Source: a virus. From it: 32,623 nucleotides of DNA. The DNA lies in IMG/VR virus record IMGVR_UViG_3300000116_009546, positions 1 through 32,623 of that record. One strand, 5' to 3'. Numbering within the stretch: the first letter of the stretch is position 1; each line of letters starts with the position of its first letter. The notes under the pieces were generated by a model. That model made no database searches. It had not been told where the DNA came from and saw only the letters and a list, made by a program, of their open reading frames with translations. A program made the position numbers and the translations under genes. Below, one piece after another: positions 17,202-24,953 of this stretch.

Positions 17202-17510
17202 GTGTTAATAATTGATGCAGAATTGACGGCTCCTCCAAGCGAGGTAGTCCTCTTTAGAGATATTACACTATTCAGCTATGTATTTCTAGAAAAAAACGTA
17301 GTTGTAGAATGCAAAAGGTCAGAAAGAGATTTTTACTATAAATGGCTGAAGGATAAATGTGCATGGGATTATGTTGAGGACTTTGTGATCCCAAGAACTG
17401 TTAACGGCTGGTCTATCAGGCCTAAGAATGCAAATTTAGAACTAAAAAGAATAGATTATTCTAATCTATCGCTTATAATAGATAAATTGAATATTTTATC
17501 TCATCTTTAG
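17202..17510 (+). CDS. Small protein of unknown function
   Basis: 102 residues starting with GTG at 17202; the nearby ATG at 17200 meets a stop at once. Sequence features: two hydrophobic beta-like stretches (MLIIDAEL and LFSYVFLEKNVVVECK), then SERDFYYKWLKDKCAWDYVE, an aromatic acidic helix. I do not recognise a family. It lies 14 bases from the divergent Lys-rich gene and 16 bases before the giant fibre-like gene, so it is likely co-transcribed with the latter and could be a chaperone or tail accessory, by position only. Confidence 0.5.
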   Translation: MLIIDAELTAPPSEVVLFRDITLFSYVFLEKNVVVECKRSERDFYYKWLKDKCAWDYVEDFVIPRTVNGWSIRPKNANLELKRIDYSNLSLIIDKLNILSHL

Positions 17511-17526
17511 TGTAAATTATATTAAT

Positions 17527-20500
17527 ATGCCAAGTTACGAAAATATATCAGAATGGGTAGCTAATGCAAATAACGACAGTGCTATATCTGCCGAAACCCT
17601 GCAATATTTAATTTCTTTAGGACTGGCAGAGAGAGATTCAGCAAACGTATATTCAATTAAAAGCAATGTAACTTCGGAGACGGAACTGCCAGGGTACGAA
17701 AAATACGAGGATGGAGTAGAGTATCCAGTTATAGCAAGCTTTCTTAATAATGAAGGCAAGGCATGGACATGCAATTTAGAAGAAGCTGACTATCCAGACA
17801 GAGGGTCATCAGTGGCTAAATATGGAACATGGAAAAGGGTCTCGTCTTCAGTAGAAGAAGTTTTTTCTATAGAAGAAACCCTATCTTTTCACAATCTATC
17901 AGTATATGTATTTCAGGGAGCAGATACAGATCCTAAAGACGATATTCCAAGTGTTACAAATGCAGATGATATGGACACTAGCATCGAAATTAGTGACCCA
18001 AATAATACTAATTGGGTATTTCTTCCTAATGTTAAATACAAAGATCATCAAGATTATGTTTTGAATGATCAAGGTGGTGGATTTTACAAATGGGAGAAAA
18101 AGCCATTTGATATAACAGATATTCAAGAAAAAATTTATGCACATTTCGATGCATCAGATTCCAGTAACTATGCTGAGAGCGGTGGTAATCTTACAAGTGT
18201 CACAGAATTAACTGGAAATGGGGTCAATCTTACAACATTAAAAACAGTTGCCATAGATAGTAGCGGACCTCTAGATATGTTTGATTTTTCATCAAACGGT
18301 TCTTTCAGAATGTATAATGGAGGCTCTGCCTTGTTTAATTCAAATGGTACAGGCAATTATTTAGGTTGTCTTAATGTGTTTTTCGTAATCAAAAGAGCTA
18401 ATGTAAATTACAATAGTAACCAAACAATATTAGATCAAGGAGCTAGAAACGGATTTAAAATCTACATAACACCTGATGGAACAATAGTCTATCACATGAA
18501 CGGGGTTATAACTGATTTTAAATCCTCAGTCAACCTGCAAAAAGATCAAAATCATCTAGTTCATATAAGAATAGACAGGGAGTTAGAAACTAGCACTAGC
18601 AGACAAACTGGAGATTCGCAAATTGATTTTATTAGTATAATCGTCGATGGTAAAAAAATATTATGCAAAAAAGAAATTAATGTTCCAGTAAAAACTAGAC
18701 CAGTTCTCAATATTGGTGGAGGAAATAATGCAGTATCATATTTTAGGGGTAGCATAGGCGAAATAATTATATCCGACGACAAAGAAATAAAACAACACTC
18801 AACGGACATAATTCAAGGATATTTGGCACACAAATGGAATATAACATTAGAATCTGATCATAAATACTTTTCTTCACGACCTTATACTTTAGATCTAAGA
18901 AAAGATGATGAATATGATCCGCAAGATTTCAAAAGTGTGGAGTCGTTTTTATGGAAACCAGATTTGCTTAAAAGTAGGCCAAAGTTTTGGGTAGATTTTA
19001 GCGATAAATCAAAATACATTCTTAATGACGATAAGACTCTGCAAAAATTTGTTGACAAATATGGGAACGAATTTACCACAGAACATAAATTTGGAATAAC
19101 GCAACCCGACAGACATGAATATATAGAAAGTCAATTAAATGGGAGGAGAGTTCTGGATTTAGCTGAAAATGAATTTTTGAGACTCAGTAACATTGATATA
19201 GGAGAGAGAAATCATAAATTTTTTATAGTTGCAAGAGTTAGAGCAGTAGATGCAAAATCTGATTCTCTTTTCTCTATAGATTCAAGCATACCAGATACCA
19301 TGGAATTTCAATTTGCATCTGTAGAAAACGATGCAGATAGGGGAAAATTTTTAGGATGGATACAAGCAGCACGTGGTAGTACTGGAGGAGCGGCAGGATC
19401 TCCAACCTTTGGGACAGACTGGGTTGATGATTCTTGGCACATTTTTGAATGTAGATTTGACGTTCCTCACACTAACGGAGTGGATAGGGCATTTTTCTCA
19501 GTTGTCGATGGTACTGCTAATAGTAGGGAAGCTGTTCACCGAAATCGACTTGGATCTTCTATTAAATTATTGATTAATAATAATAGGAGAGAGAAACAAG
19601 GGGTAAACTGTCAAATAGGTGAATTTTTAATGATAAATACTAATGATGAAGAAAGTATTTTGAAAGTACAAGCATATTTAGCTCACAAATGGGGATTAGC
19701 ACATTTACTCCCTTCAAGTCATAAATATAAAAAAATTGCTCCACAAAAAAATGAAAAATTGCAAAAATTAATTTATAGGGATACCTTAGATGCTTATATT
19801 TTACTTGGAGGAAACAATGCAAAAGGGATGGCTAGTGTGTCTGATTTAACTAGCCCTTTAAATGAAATTCAACACGAAACGGTATTTGAGTGTAGGTATC
19901 ATGACACTTTGGATGATGCTCAAACTGAGCTAAAAAGAGATATAGTGCCAAAAGCAGTAAATCCTGGAAATACATCAGATGACTCGTCATTATTTGGTTT
20001 AGAGGTTAATTTAATTAATGAATTAAAACAAAGCCAAAGGGAAACACCTGCAATATTAAAGTATTATGTAGGAGACGCAGGTTTGCTTGATTGGAGCAAG
20101 GCAAATAGTTATAAAACTAACCCTGCAAACCAATTAAATGCATGGGATTCTTTAACTCAATCCATAGAAGATTTTAAGACAGCGGTAGAATTTAATTATA
20201 AAAAAGTAAATTTTAGAGGAGTTATTATTTTACTTGGAGAAGAAGATTTAACATCTTTAAATTCAACAAGTTACGAAACATCACTCAAGCAGTTAGCAAC
20301 AGATTTAAGGAACGAAAACTTGTTGGATGATAATATCCCAATTATTTGCATAGAGCCTCAACATAACACGTCTGGAACTGATCACGCTAGTTTATCAAGC
20401 ATGAAGAGTGCCTTCGCCAATTTTGAGTCAGATAGTATATACAATCACTTAATATCAACTTCAGATAATACAATCAGAACAAACGGAATGATTGATAATG

Positions 20501-21399
20501 GCGGAGTAAGAAAGCATTTTAATTCTACAGGGTTTAATTTAATAGCTGGAGCTACAAAAGATTTAATAAATGACTGGAACCCATCTTATTTAAAAGATGT
20601 AGATTTTTGGTATGATTTTAACGATCTTAATACAGTAACAAACTCAGTGGTTCTTAATCTTGATGAGATAGAAAATAAAATCGACACTGGATCTAGAAAT
20701 ACAGATTTAGCATACAATAATTCATTCGTAGGTAATAACGGGACCGTTGCGGCAAAACCAACTATAACAAATCCACCAGGAAATTTATCATCTTTAAATA
20801 TATCAGAATTTTCAACATCATCGCAAATAAAAACTACAGATGCCGTATTTGGGACTTTGGGTGATGATGTAGATGAGTTTTCAATAATTATTTCATTTAT
20901 GTCTGAAGGGGTGGCCGCTGACCATGATCCAAGTTTAACGAATGTAATACTAGAAAGTGGGGATATGAAATTTAGCATGTATTCAGATAATGCCACAAGT
21001 GGACCTAAGTTTACAGCATTCGAAATCGATGGTGACGAGATAGAAGATAACAATATCGACGCTGCAGAAGTTTACAGTTCTACACAAGGCTGGGGAAACA
21101 CTCAAACAAAACCATGTTTTTATGAAATTTCATTCAAGAAAAACGAAAAAATGGAGCTCAGGAAATTAATAAACTTGCCTGGAGATCAGGTCAGAGATGT
21201 GATTTGCGCAAAGGAGTTGAACGCAAAAACTCATGGAGCTCACACATTACAGTTGGGTGGCGGATCTACATTTTCAGCATGCGAAATAATTGGAATAAAG
21301 TCTTTAATCAACGACGAGCAAAGAAGAACAATTTTATCTTACTTAAGGAAAAAGTGGCTACTTTCTTCTGATAGCCCTCCAAAATTTTACATTAACTAA
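17527..21399 (+). CDS. Giant fibre/adhesin-like protein with LamG-like and SGNH-like modules
   Basis: 1290 residues. Three related beta-sandwich (ConA/LamG-like) modules are visible at about 200-445, 480-735 and 1030-1290. Each closes with a short helix containing an L-x-x-K-W signature (GYLAHKWNI, AYLAHKWGL, SYLRKKWLL). Between the second and third lies an SGNH/sialate O-acetylesterase-like module at about 755-1015: AYILLGGNNAKGM, GVIILLGEEDL, IPIICIEPQHN, and a C-terminal block VRKHFNSTGFN. The usual nucleophile motif GQSN/GDS reads GGNN, so the Ser is absent. No signal peptide. This architecture suits a receptor-binding tail fibre or tailspike-like protein; the phage setting is inferred. 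The first 120 residues may be the attachment region. Confidence 0.78.
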   Translation: MPSYENISEWVANANNDSAISAETLQYLISLGLAERDSANVYSIKSNVTSETELPGYEKYEDGVEYPVIASFLNNEGKAWTCNLEEADYPDRGSSVAKYGTWKRVSSSVEEVFSIEETLSFHNLSVYVFQGADTDPKDDIPSVTNADDMDTSIEISDPNNTNWVFLPNVKYKDHQDYVLNDQGGGFYKWEKKPFDITDIQEKIYAHFDASDSSNYAESGGNLTSVTELTGNGVNLTTLKTVAIDSSGPLDMFDFSSNGSFRMYNGGSALFNSNGTGNYLGCLNVFFVIKRANVNYNSNQTILDQGARNGFKIYITPDGTIVYHMNGVITDFKSSVNLQKDQNHLVHIRIDRELETSTSRQTGDSQIDFISIIVDGKKILCKKEINVPVKTRPVLNIGGGNNAVSYFRGSIGEIIISDDKEIKQHSTDIIQGYLAHKWNITLESDHKYFSSRPYTLDLRKDDEYDPQDFKSVESFLWKPDLLKSRPKFWVDFSDKSKYILNDDKTLQKFVDKYGNEFTTEHKFGITQPDRHEYIESQLNGRRVLDLAENEFLRLSNIDIGERNHKFFIVARVRAVDAKSDSLFSIDSSIPDTMEFQFASVENDADRGKFLGWIQAARGSTGGAAGSPTFGTDWVDDSWHIFECRFDVPHTNGVDRAFFSVVDGTANSREAVHRNRLGSSIKLLINNNRREKQGVNCQIGEFLMINTNDEESILKVQAYLAHKWGLAHLLPSSHKYKKIAPQKNEKLQKLIYRDTLDAYILLGGNNAKGMASVSDLTSPLNEIQHETVFECRYHDTLDDAQTELKRDIVPKAVNPGNTSDDSSLFGLEVNLINELKQSQRETPAILKYYVGDAGLLDWSKANSYKTNPANQLNAWDSLTQSIEDFKTAVEFNYKKVNFRGVIILLGEEDLTSLNSTSYETSLKQLATDLRNENLLDDNIPIICIEPQHNTSGTDHASLSSMKSAFANFESDSIYNHLISTSDNTIRTNGMIDNGGVRKHFNSTGFNLIAGATKDLINDWNPSYLKDVDFWYDFNDLNTVTNSVVLNLDEIENKIDTGSRNTDLAYNNSFVGNNGTVAAKPTITNPPGNLSSLNISEFSTSSQIKTTDAVFGTLGDDVDEFSIIISFMSEGVAADHDPSLTNVILESGDMKFSMYSDNATSGPKFTAFEIDGDEIEDNNIDAAEVYSSTQGWGNTQTKPCFYEISFKKNEKMELRKLINLPGDQVRDVICAKELNAKTHGAHTLQLGGGSTFSACEIIGIKSLINDEQRRTILSYLRKKWLLSSDSPPKFYIN

Positions 21400-21407
21400 T
21401 TTAGCTC

Positions 21408-21436
21408 TTGATTTTTAATAAAAATTAGTGTATACT
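21408..21436 (+). promoter_or_regulatory. Candidate sigma70-type promoter of the tmRNA
   Basis: TTGATT at 21408-21413 and TATACT at 21431-21436 are separated by exactly 17 bases. The predicted start of transcription near 21443 would leave a short leader of about 19 bases before the mature tmRNA 5' end at 21462, consistent with RNase P trimming. AT-rich sequence raises the chance of such matches, but the placement is well suited. Confidence 0.5.
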
Positions 21437-21461
21437 TGTATTAAGTTCTTTAAAATTTTAT

Positions 21462-21903
21462 GGGGGTGTTCTGGATTCGACTGATGTTGGATTCTTGCAC
21501 TGCAAGTCGGAGATGTGTCAGGCTCCGATATCAAGACACAAAGCTGTACATGGCGAAGGTTATGATAGCATTGAAGAGCTTCTTGAAGCAGCTCGTGAAG
21601 AGTACGATAATCTCGTGCAATTCGAGCAGGCTGAAGAGCTTGAGATGGTAGCTTAAAAGCTGCCCCCTCGCAACTTTTGACGCAGATATTAAGATTGCGG
21701 GGTCACCAATCTGCAAAACAGATAAAAGTTTATCTATTTCATAAACTGTACCACTGAGTATTCGGGGGCCTCAAGTTTGAGTGAATAATTGAAATGGTTA
21801 GTTAGATGCTAATATCACAACTATAAAAAAAATTAGCTAAACTTGTAGATGTGCTTGCTTGAAGGCACTCAGGACGCGGGTTCAACTCCCGCCACCTCCA
21901 CCA
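21462..21903 (+). ncRNA. ssrA: Transfer-messenger RNA (tmRNA), one-piece
   Basis: Complete tmRNA of 442 bases, for ribosome rescue by trans-translation. The 5' end GGGGGTGTTCTGGATTCGAC and the 3' end with T-arm GCGGG-TTCAACT-CCCGC, acceptor CACCTCC, discriminator A and encoded CCA form the tRNA-like domain; the third acceptor pair is G-U, the alanine identity element. P2 pairs GCAC-TG-CAAG (21497-21506) with the 3' strand at 21842-21854. PK1 is perfect: TCGGAG/CTCCGA (21507-21512 with 21523-21528) interlaced with TGTGTC/GACACA (21514-21519 with 21535-21540). PK2 uses CGCAA/TTGCG and GCAGAT/ATCTGC (21669-21714). It is longer than the usual 350-400 bases mainly because of the long tag frame. 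The last 22 bases overlap an antisense gene. Confidence 0.97.
21552..21656 (+). other. tmRNA tag-peptide reading frame, 34 codons
   Basis: The resume codon is most likely GGC at 21552, 11 bases after PK1 and tmRNA position 91 (E. coli resumes at 90). U and A sit at -5 and -4 as in E. coli. From there the frame runs 34 codons to TAA at 21654-21656: it begins GEGYDSIEELLEAAREEY and ends AEELEMVA. Twelve residues are Asp or Glu and only one is Arg. With the charged Ala the tag would be 35 residues, against about 10-15 in many bacteria. The end is MVA instead of the common LAA. A GCT three codons earlier is an alternative resume point (37 codons). Confidence 0.85.
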
Positions 21904-22316
21904 TTTAAAATTAATTTTAAACTTTTTTTAACCCAAATATCTAAAGACTGGTCTGTTAATATTAAATCGGGATTTTTTGGTGGATCAAATAATTTATTAG
22001 TATCTTCAAATCTCCCGCTTTTAATTCTATTAATATATATAATGTAATCAGGATTAAATGCTGATCTACATTCTTTTATTGGACAAACAAAGTCGGCAAT
22101 TACATAATTACCACCATAGGTCGCCCATTCACATATTTTACCCATTCTTTTGGCCTGTTCTATTCTGTCTTCCTTGCTCCATCCCAAATCTTTGTTTATA
22201 TTCTCTCTAACTAGGTCGGCATTAAACCAAGCGGCATTTAATTCTTTAGCTAAAACTTTTGCTAAAGTTGTTTTGCCAGAACCAGGCAGCCCCATGATTA
22301 GTATTTTCCTTTTCAT
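21882..22316 (-). CDS. APS kinase-like P-loop kinase
   Basis: P-loop kinase of 144 residues resembling adenylylsulfate kinase (CysC), which phosphorylates APS to PAPS. Motifs: Walker A GLPGSGKTT (9-17), then FNADLVRENINKDLGWSKED (31-50), which matches the DGDNxR-x-x-L-x-x-DLGFSxxDR region, then IADFVCPIKECRSAF. The NAD in place of DGD and the missing KGLY-type region suggest a divergent enzyme, so another small substrate is possible. The last codons encode GGGGGS and lie antisense to the 3' end of the tmRNA. The gene stands alone on the minus strand between two + units. It would supply PAPS only if a sulfotransferase exists, and none is seen here. Confidence 0.75.
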   Translation of the reverse strand: MKRKILIMGLPGSGKTTLAKVLAKELNAAWFNADLVRENINKDLGWSKEDRIEQAKRMGKICEWATYGGNYVIADFVCPIKECRSAFNPDYIIYINRIKSGRFEDTNKLFDPPKNPDLILTDQSLDIWVKKSLKLILNGGGGGS

Positions 22317-22418
22317 TACCTAATAATCATATAATTATATACAGATTATTTCAAAAAATAATATGTATGGATATTTTGAGGGATTCGAACTTTATTGGGG
22401 TTTTTTCAAAAATTTTTT

Positions 22419-22447
22419 TTGATATATAGAGTTTTATAGCATATTAT
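22419..22447 (+). promoter_or_regulatory. Candidate sigma70-type promoter before the GT2 gene
   Basis: TTGATA at 22419-22424 and TATTAT at 22442-22447 are spaced by 17 bases in the 136-base region between two divergent genes. Transcription would start about at the ATG at 22453, which implies a leaderless or nearly leaderless mRNA. The region is extremely AT-rich, so chance similarity is a real possibility. The rest of the gap (22317-22418) holds nothing else I can identify. Confidence 0.3.
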
Positions 22448-22452
22448 ATTAT

Positions 22453-23334
22453 ATGCTAATTACATTTTGCATATCAGCTTACAAGGAAGACGACTATCTT
22501 ATTAATATAGTTAAAAAGCTTGTCAATCAAGAACATAAGAAGTTTAATTGTATAATACAAGACAATAGTGTCGACGGAAAATTTAAAAAAATTTTAAATA
22601 CAATCAAAGATTTGCCTAATTTTTTATACGATAAAAAAAATACAGATGGACTTTCTGATTCAAGAAATAGATGCGCCGCTATTGCAAAAACAAAATACGT
22701 ATATTTTTTAGATGACGACATCGATATTGAAACAGACTTCACAAAAACCGTAGAAAAGTATATTTTATACCACAAATGCCCTCATATAGTCGTGGGCAAG
22801 GTTTTACCTGAGTGGAACAATAAACAAAGACCTGAATGGATTCAAGATGGTATGCTTGGTTTAATGTCTATAGTCAATTTAGGAGAGCAACCTTTAAAAT
22901 ATAGACAAGGAAAATTTACATGGGCTGCAGGCGCGAATATATGTTTCGAAAGGAAAAGTTTCGTCGAAGCGGGTGGGTTTTCTACAAAATTGGGTCGAGA
23001 TAAAAACTTTGATTCTCTGCTTAGTGAAGAAGAAAATCAATTAATAAGAAAAATGCACAAGCAAAATGCATATATTTTATATGTACCTCAAATAGTAGTT
23101 AAGCATTTTATAAAAGACGAAAAGTTGACTAAGAATTGGATGATAAAAAGAGTAGCATGGCAAGCCGTTTCTGATGTATTATGCGAGCAAAACTGGTATG
23201 ATAATAAAGACATTCAAGATGTTTTAATAAAGGATGCCTCTATGTCTTTATACAATAAAGAAACCGAAAATTTCTCTAAATATTTATCTAAAATAAGATA
23301 TTTATGTTATAAAATGTTAAAGGGAGAGATTTAG
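22453..23334 (+). CDS. Glycosyltransferase family 2
   Basis: GT2 enzyme of 293 residues with a full set of family signatures: LITFCISAYKEDDYLINIVK (2-21), FNCIIQDNSVDG (31-42), LSDSRNRCAAIAKTKYVYFL (67-86) running into the DDDID metal site (87-91), and FTWAAGANICFERKSFVEAG with GG(F) and LLSEEENQL (the ED-like catalytic block). The C-terminal third is helical and lacks membrane segments. It is followed directly by the fucosyltransferase-like gene with no gap, so these two form a small operon separate from the left glycan cassette. Confidence 0.88.
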   Translation: MLITFCISAYKEDDYLINIVKKLVNQEHKKFNCIIQDNSVDGKFKKILNTIKDLPNFLYDKKNTDGLSDSRNRCAAIAKTKYVYFLDDDIDIETDFTKTVEKYILYHKCPHIVVGKVLPEWNNKQRPEWIQDGMLGLMSIVNLGEQPLKYRQGKFTWAAGANICFERKSFVEAGGFSTKLGRDKNFDSLLSEEENQLIRKMHKQNAYILYVPQIVVKHFIKDEKLTKNWMIKRVAWQAVSDVLCEQNWYDNKDIQDVLIKDASMSLYNKETENFSKYLSKIRYLCYKMLKGEI

Positions 23335-24285
23335 ATGAAAGCTATAGTTTATTGCATTACTAACGAAGCAACAAATCAATTTGGTCATTGCCAAACATTA
23401 GACGGGATAGGTTCAATCATGAACGGAATAGCATTTTGTCATCAAATAGCTTTGGTAAATAATTTAGAATTCAAAATATTATGTAAAAACAAAAAAATAA
23501 AAAAATTTATTAACATAGAAAAATTTGAATTAAAAAATGAAGAAATAGATGCTAGTAGTATTATAAATATGCCTGGAGATTTATTAATAGATTTATTGAG
23601 GCAAAATAAAAATAACTTTGATGTTGCTTTTGTTTCAACAAAAGGTGTTAATCTAAATTACAATTTTCTGAAAGAGACAAAAAAATTAATAGATGAAATT
23701 TTTAGAAAAAACGAAACAGTATTAGAGATTTTTGATAAAATCAAAGCTAATAAAAATATCCAAAATGTTCTACATATAAGAACTGGAGATTACATATGTT
23801 TAACTGAAGAAAAAATGGAAAAATATTTCCCTCCATCTAGCTATCCCTTTAGACCCGATAAATGGTTTAATTTAATGGACGAAGATACTAGATTAAAATT
23901 AATATCTCAATATATACCAAAAACAATTAAAAGGATTGGATTTGTTTGTTCTGACAATTCAAAAATAAAATATAATTTAAATAAAAAATTTAAAAATTTA
24001 GGGTATATAAAACAACATTCTATGCATTCAGGAATTTCTGATGCTCGAGATGATGATATTTTATTGCCTTTAGTTGAATTTAATATAATGTCAAACGCAA
24101 ATGAATTATATTCAATATATTCAAATCCTTATGGGAAAAAAATGTCTAGTATGTTTTTTTGGTCTTCAATGTTTAAACCTTTAAAAACAATCAATTACTT
24201 CTTGGATTGCCAAGAAAATTCAATAGAGAAAGATATGAGCGGCCTTCAAGAAGGTTTTCTTACGCAGGAAGATCTGTCTATATAA
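23335..24285 (+). CDS. Fucosyltransferase-like (GT11/O-FucT-related) protein
   Basis: 316 residues. The central HIRTGDY (147-153) matches the H-x-R-x-GD signature of alpha-1,2- and protein O-fucosyltransferases, where the Arg contacts GDP-fucose. RIGFVCSDNSKIK about 55 residues later matches the (F/V)CSDN motif of the donor domain. The N-terminal half has GIGSIMNGIAFCHQIALVNN, a helix typical of these GT-B enzymes (usually GGLGNQ). Similarity outside these motifs is low, so donor GDP-fucose is likely but not certain. It begins immediately after the GT2 stop, and its end overlaps the convergent sigma-like gene by 40 bases. Confidence 0.65.
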   Translation: MKAIVYCITNEATNQFGHCQTLDGIGSIMNGIAFCHQIALVNNLEFKILCKNKKIKKFINIEKFELKNEEIDASSIINMPGDLLIDLLRQNKNNFDVAFVSTKGVNLNYNFLKETKKLIDEIFRKNETVLEIFDKIKANKNIQNVLHIRTGDYICLTEEKMEKYFPPSSYPFRPDKWFNLMDEDTRLKLISQYIPKTIKRIGFVCSDNSKIKYNLNKKFKNLGYIKQHSMHSGISDARDDDILLPLVEFNIMSNANELYSIYSNPYGKKMSSMFFWSSMFKPLKTINYFLDCQENSIEKDMSGLQEGFLTQEDLSI

Positions 24286-24953
24286 TGCCTTTCTTTTCTA
24301 ATCCTTAATCTTTCTTTGCCAAAAAGATAATTAACTGATTGATTTCCTATTAACAAAAGTTCATCTTCGTCTGTATATTTTATTTTTATATTAGATTTAA
24401 TTCTTTCAAATATTTCTATAACAGAAAAAGAAATCGCTTGATGTGTGACCCCTAAGGCATCTGCTATGTCACTAAGTTTTCTACCTTTTAAAACATAAGG
24501 CAATATAGTTTTTTGATTTTCTGATAAAAAATTGCTATACTCAAAGATCCATTTTTTGATATTTTCAAATTTAGTTGATTTATTCATTGCTGCAAATTTA
24601 GGATCATCTTCTCCTAAGGTGATTACAGCCAAGTCAAACGCAGTTTCAACATCAGGGTCTTCAGATTGAACAAGAGTATCTACTCTATGCTGATAATATT
24701 TCTTATCTCTATTCGTGGACCCTTTCGCATTCCACCTAACAAAATTAACAGCTGTACGATATGTAAATTTTTTAAACTCTACATCGTTATCAAACTCCAT
24801 ATCAATCAATTTAGATAAGAAATGATTGTTGATATCAGATACAATTTCTTCTACAGTCTGCACATGCTCATCCCTCCTGTTTTTAGAAACAATCTTTATT
24901 AAATCATGCTGATATTCAGATAACCACTGGGTATTTTTTTCTCTATTATTCAT
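24246..24953 (-). CDS. Sigma-70-like transcription factor (sigma4-type HTH)
   Basis: 235 residues from the ATG at 24953; an in-frame TTG at 24962 is less likely. The N-terminal half has the spacing of a degenerate sigma2 region (YQHDLIKIVSKNRR, then FKKFTYRTAVNFVRWNAKGS). The clear part is the C-terminal HTH: LSENQKTILPYVLKGRKLSD followed by IADALGVTHQAISFSVIEIF, which is sigma4-like. A basic tail (KERLRIRKERHYIDRSS) follows. It is the last gene of the minus-strand operon and overlaps the double-HTH gene by 8 bases. It could be a phage sigma factor or a sigma4-only regulator. No sigma1 region. Confidence 0.65.
   Translation of the reverse strand: MNNREKNTQWLSEYQHDLIKIVSKNRRDEHVQTVEEIVSDINNHFLSKLIDMEFDNDVEFKKFTYRTAVNFVRWNAKGSTNRDKKYYQHRVDTLVQSEDPDVETAFDLAVITLGEDDPKFAAMNKSTKFENIKKWIFEYSNFLSENQKTILPYVLKGRKLSDIADALGVTHQAISFSVIEIFERIKSNIKIKYTDEDELLLIGNQSVNYLFGKERLRIRKERHYIDRSSCVRKPS

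Noticed and set aside
16404-17215. Several hydrophobic or basic open frames on both strands over the Lys-rich gene
   Set aside because: They are a side effect of the A-rich codons (AAA/AAG) of that gene; on the opposite strand these give Phe/Leu runs that mimic membrane proteins.
20586-21053. 155-codon minus-strand frame inside the giant gene
   Set aside because: It lies wholly antisense to the third LamG-like module and shows no family features or start signals.
21391-21428. CTAATTT...AAATTAG inverted repeat after the giant gene as a terminator
   Set aside because: The stem is short and AT-only apart from one pair, the loop is large, and no T-run follows; it also overlaps the likely tmRNA promoter.
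21460-21651. Open frame of 63 codons on the + strand at the tmRNA 5' end
   Set aside because: It lies in another frame across tmRNA structure (acceptor, P2, PK1) and the tag frame. No independent coding evidence.
21859-22047. Open frame of 62 codons on the + strand across the tmRNA 3' end
   Set aside because: It runs antisense through the APS-kinase-like gene, which has clear P-loop motifs.
22379-22392. GGGATTCGAAC resembles an antisense tRNA T-arm
   Set aside because: On the minus strand the bases flanking TTCGAAT do not pair as a T stem (TAAAG against CCCTC), and no other tRNA arms are present.
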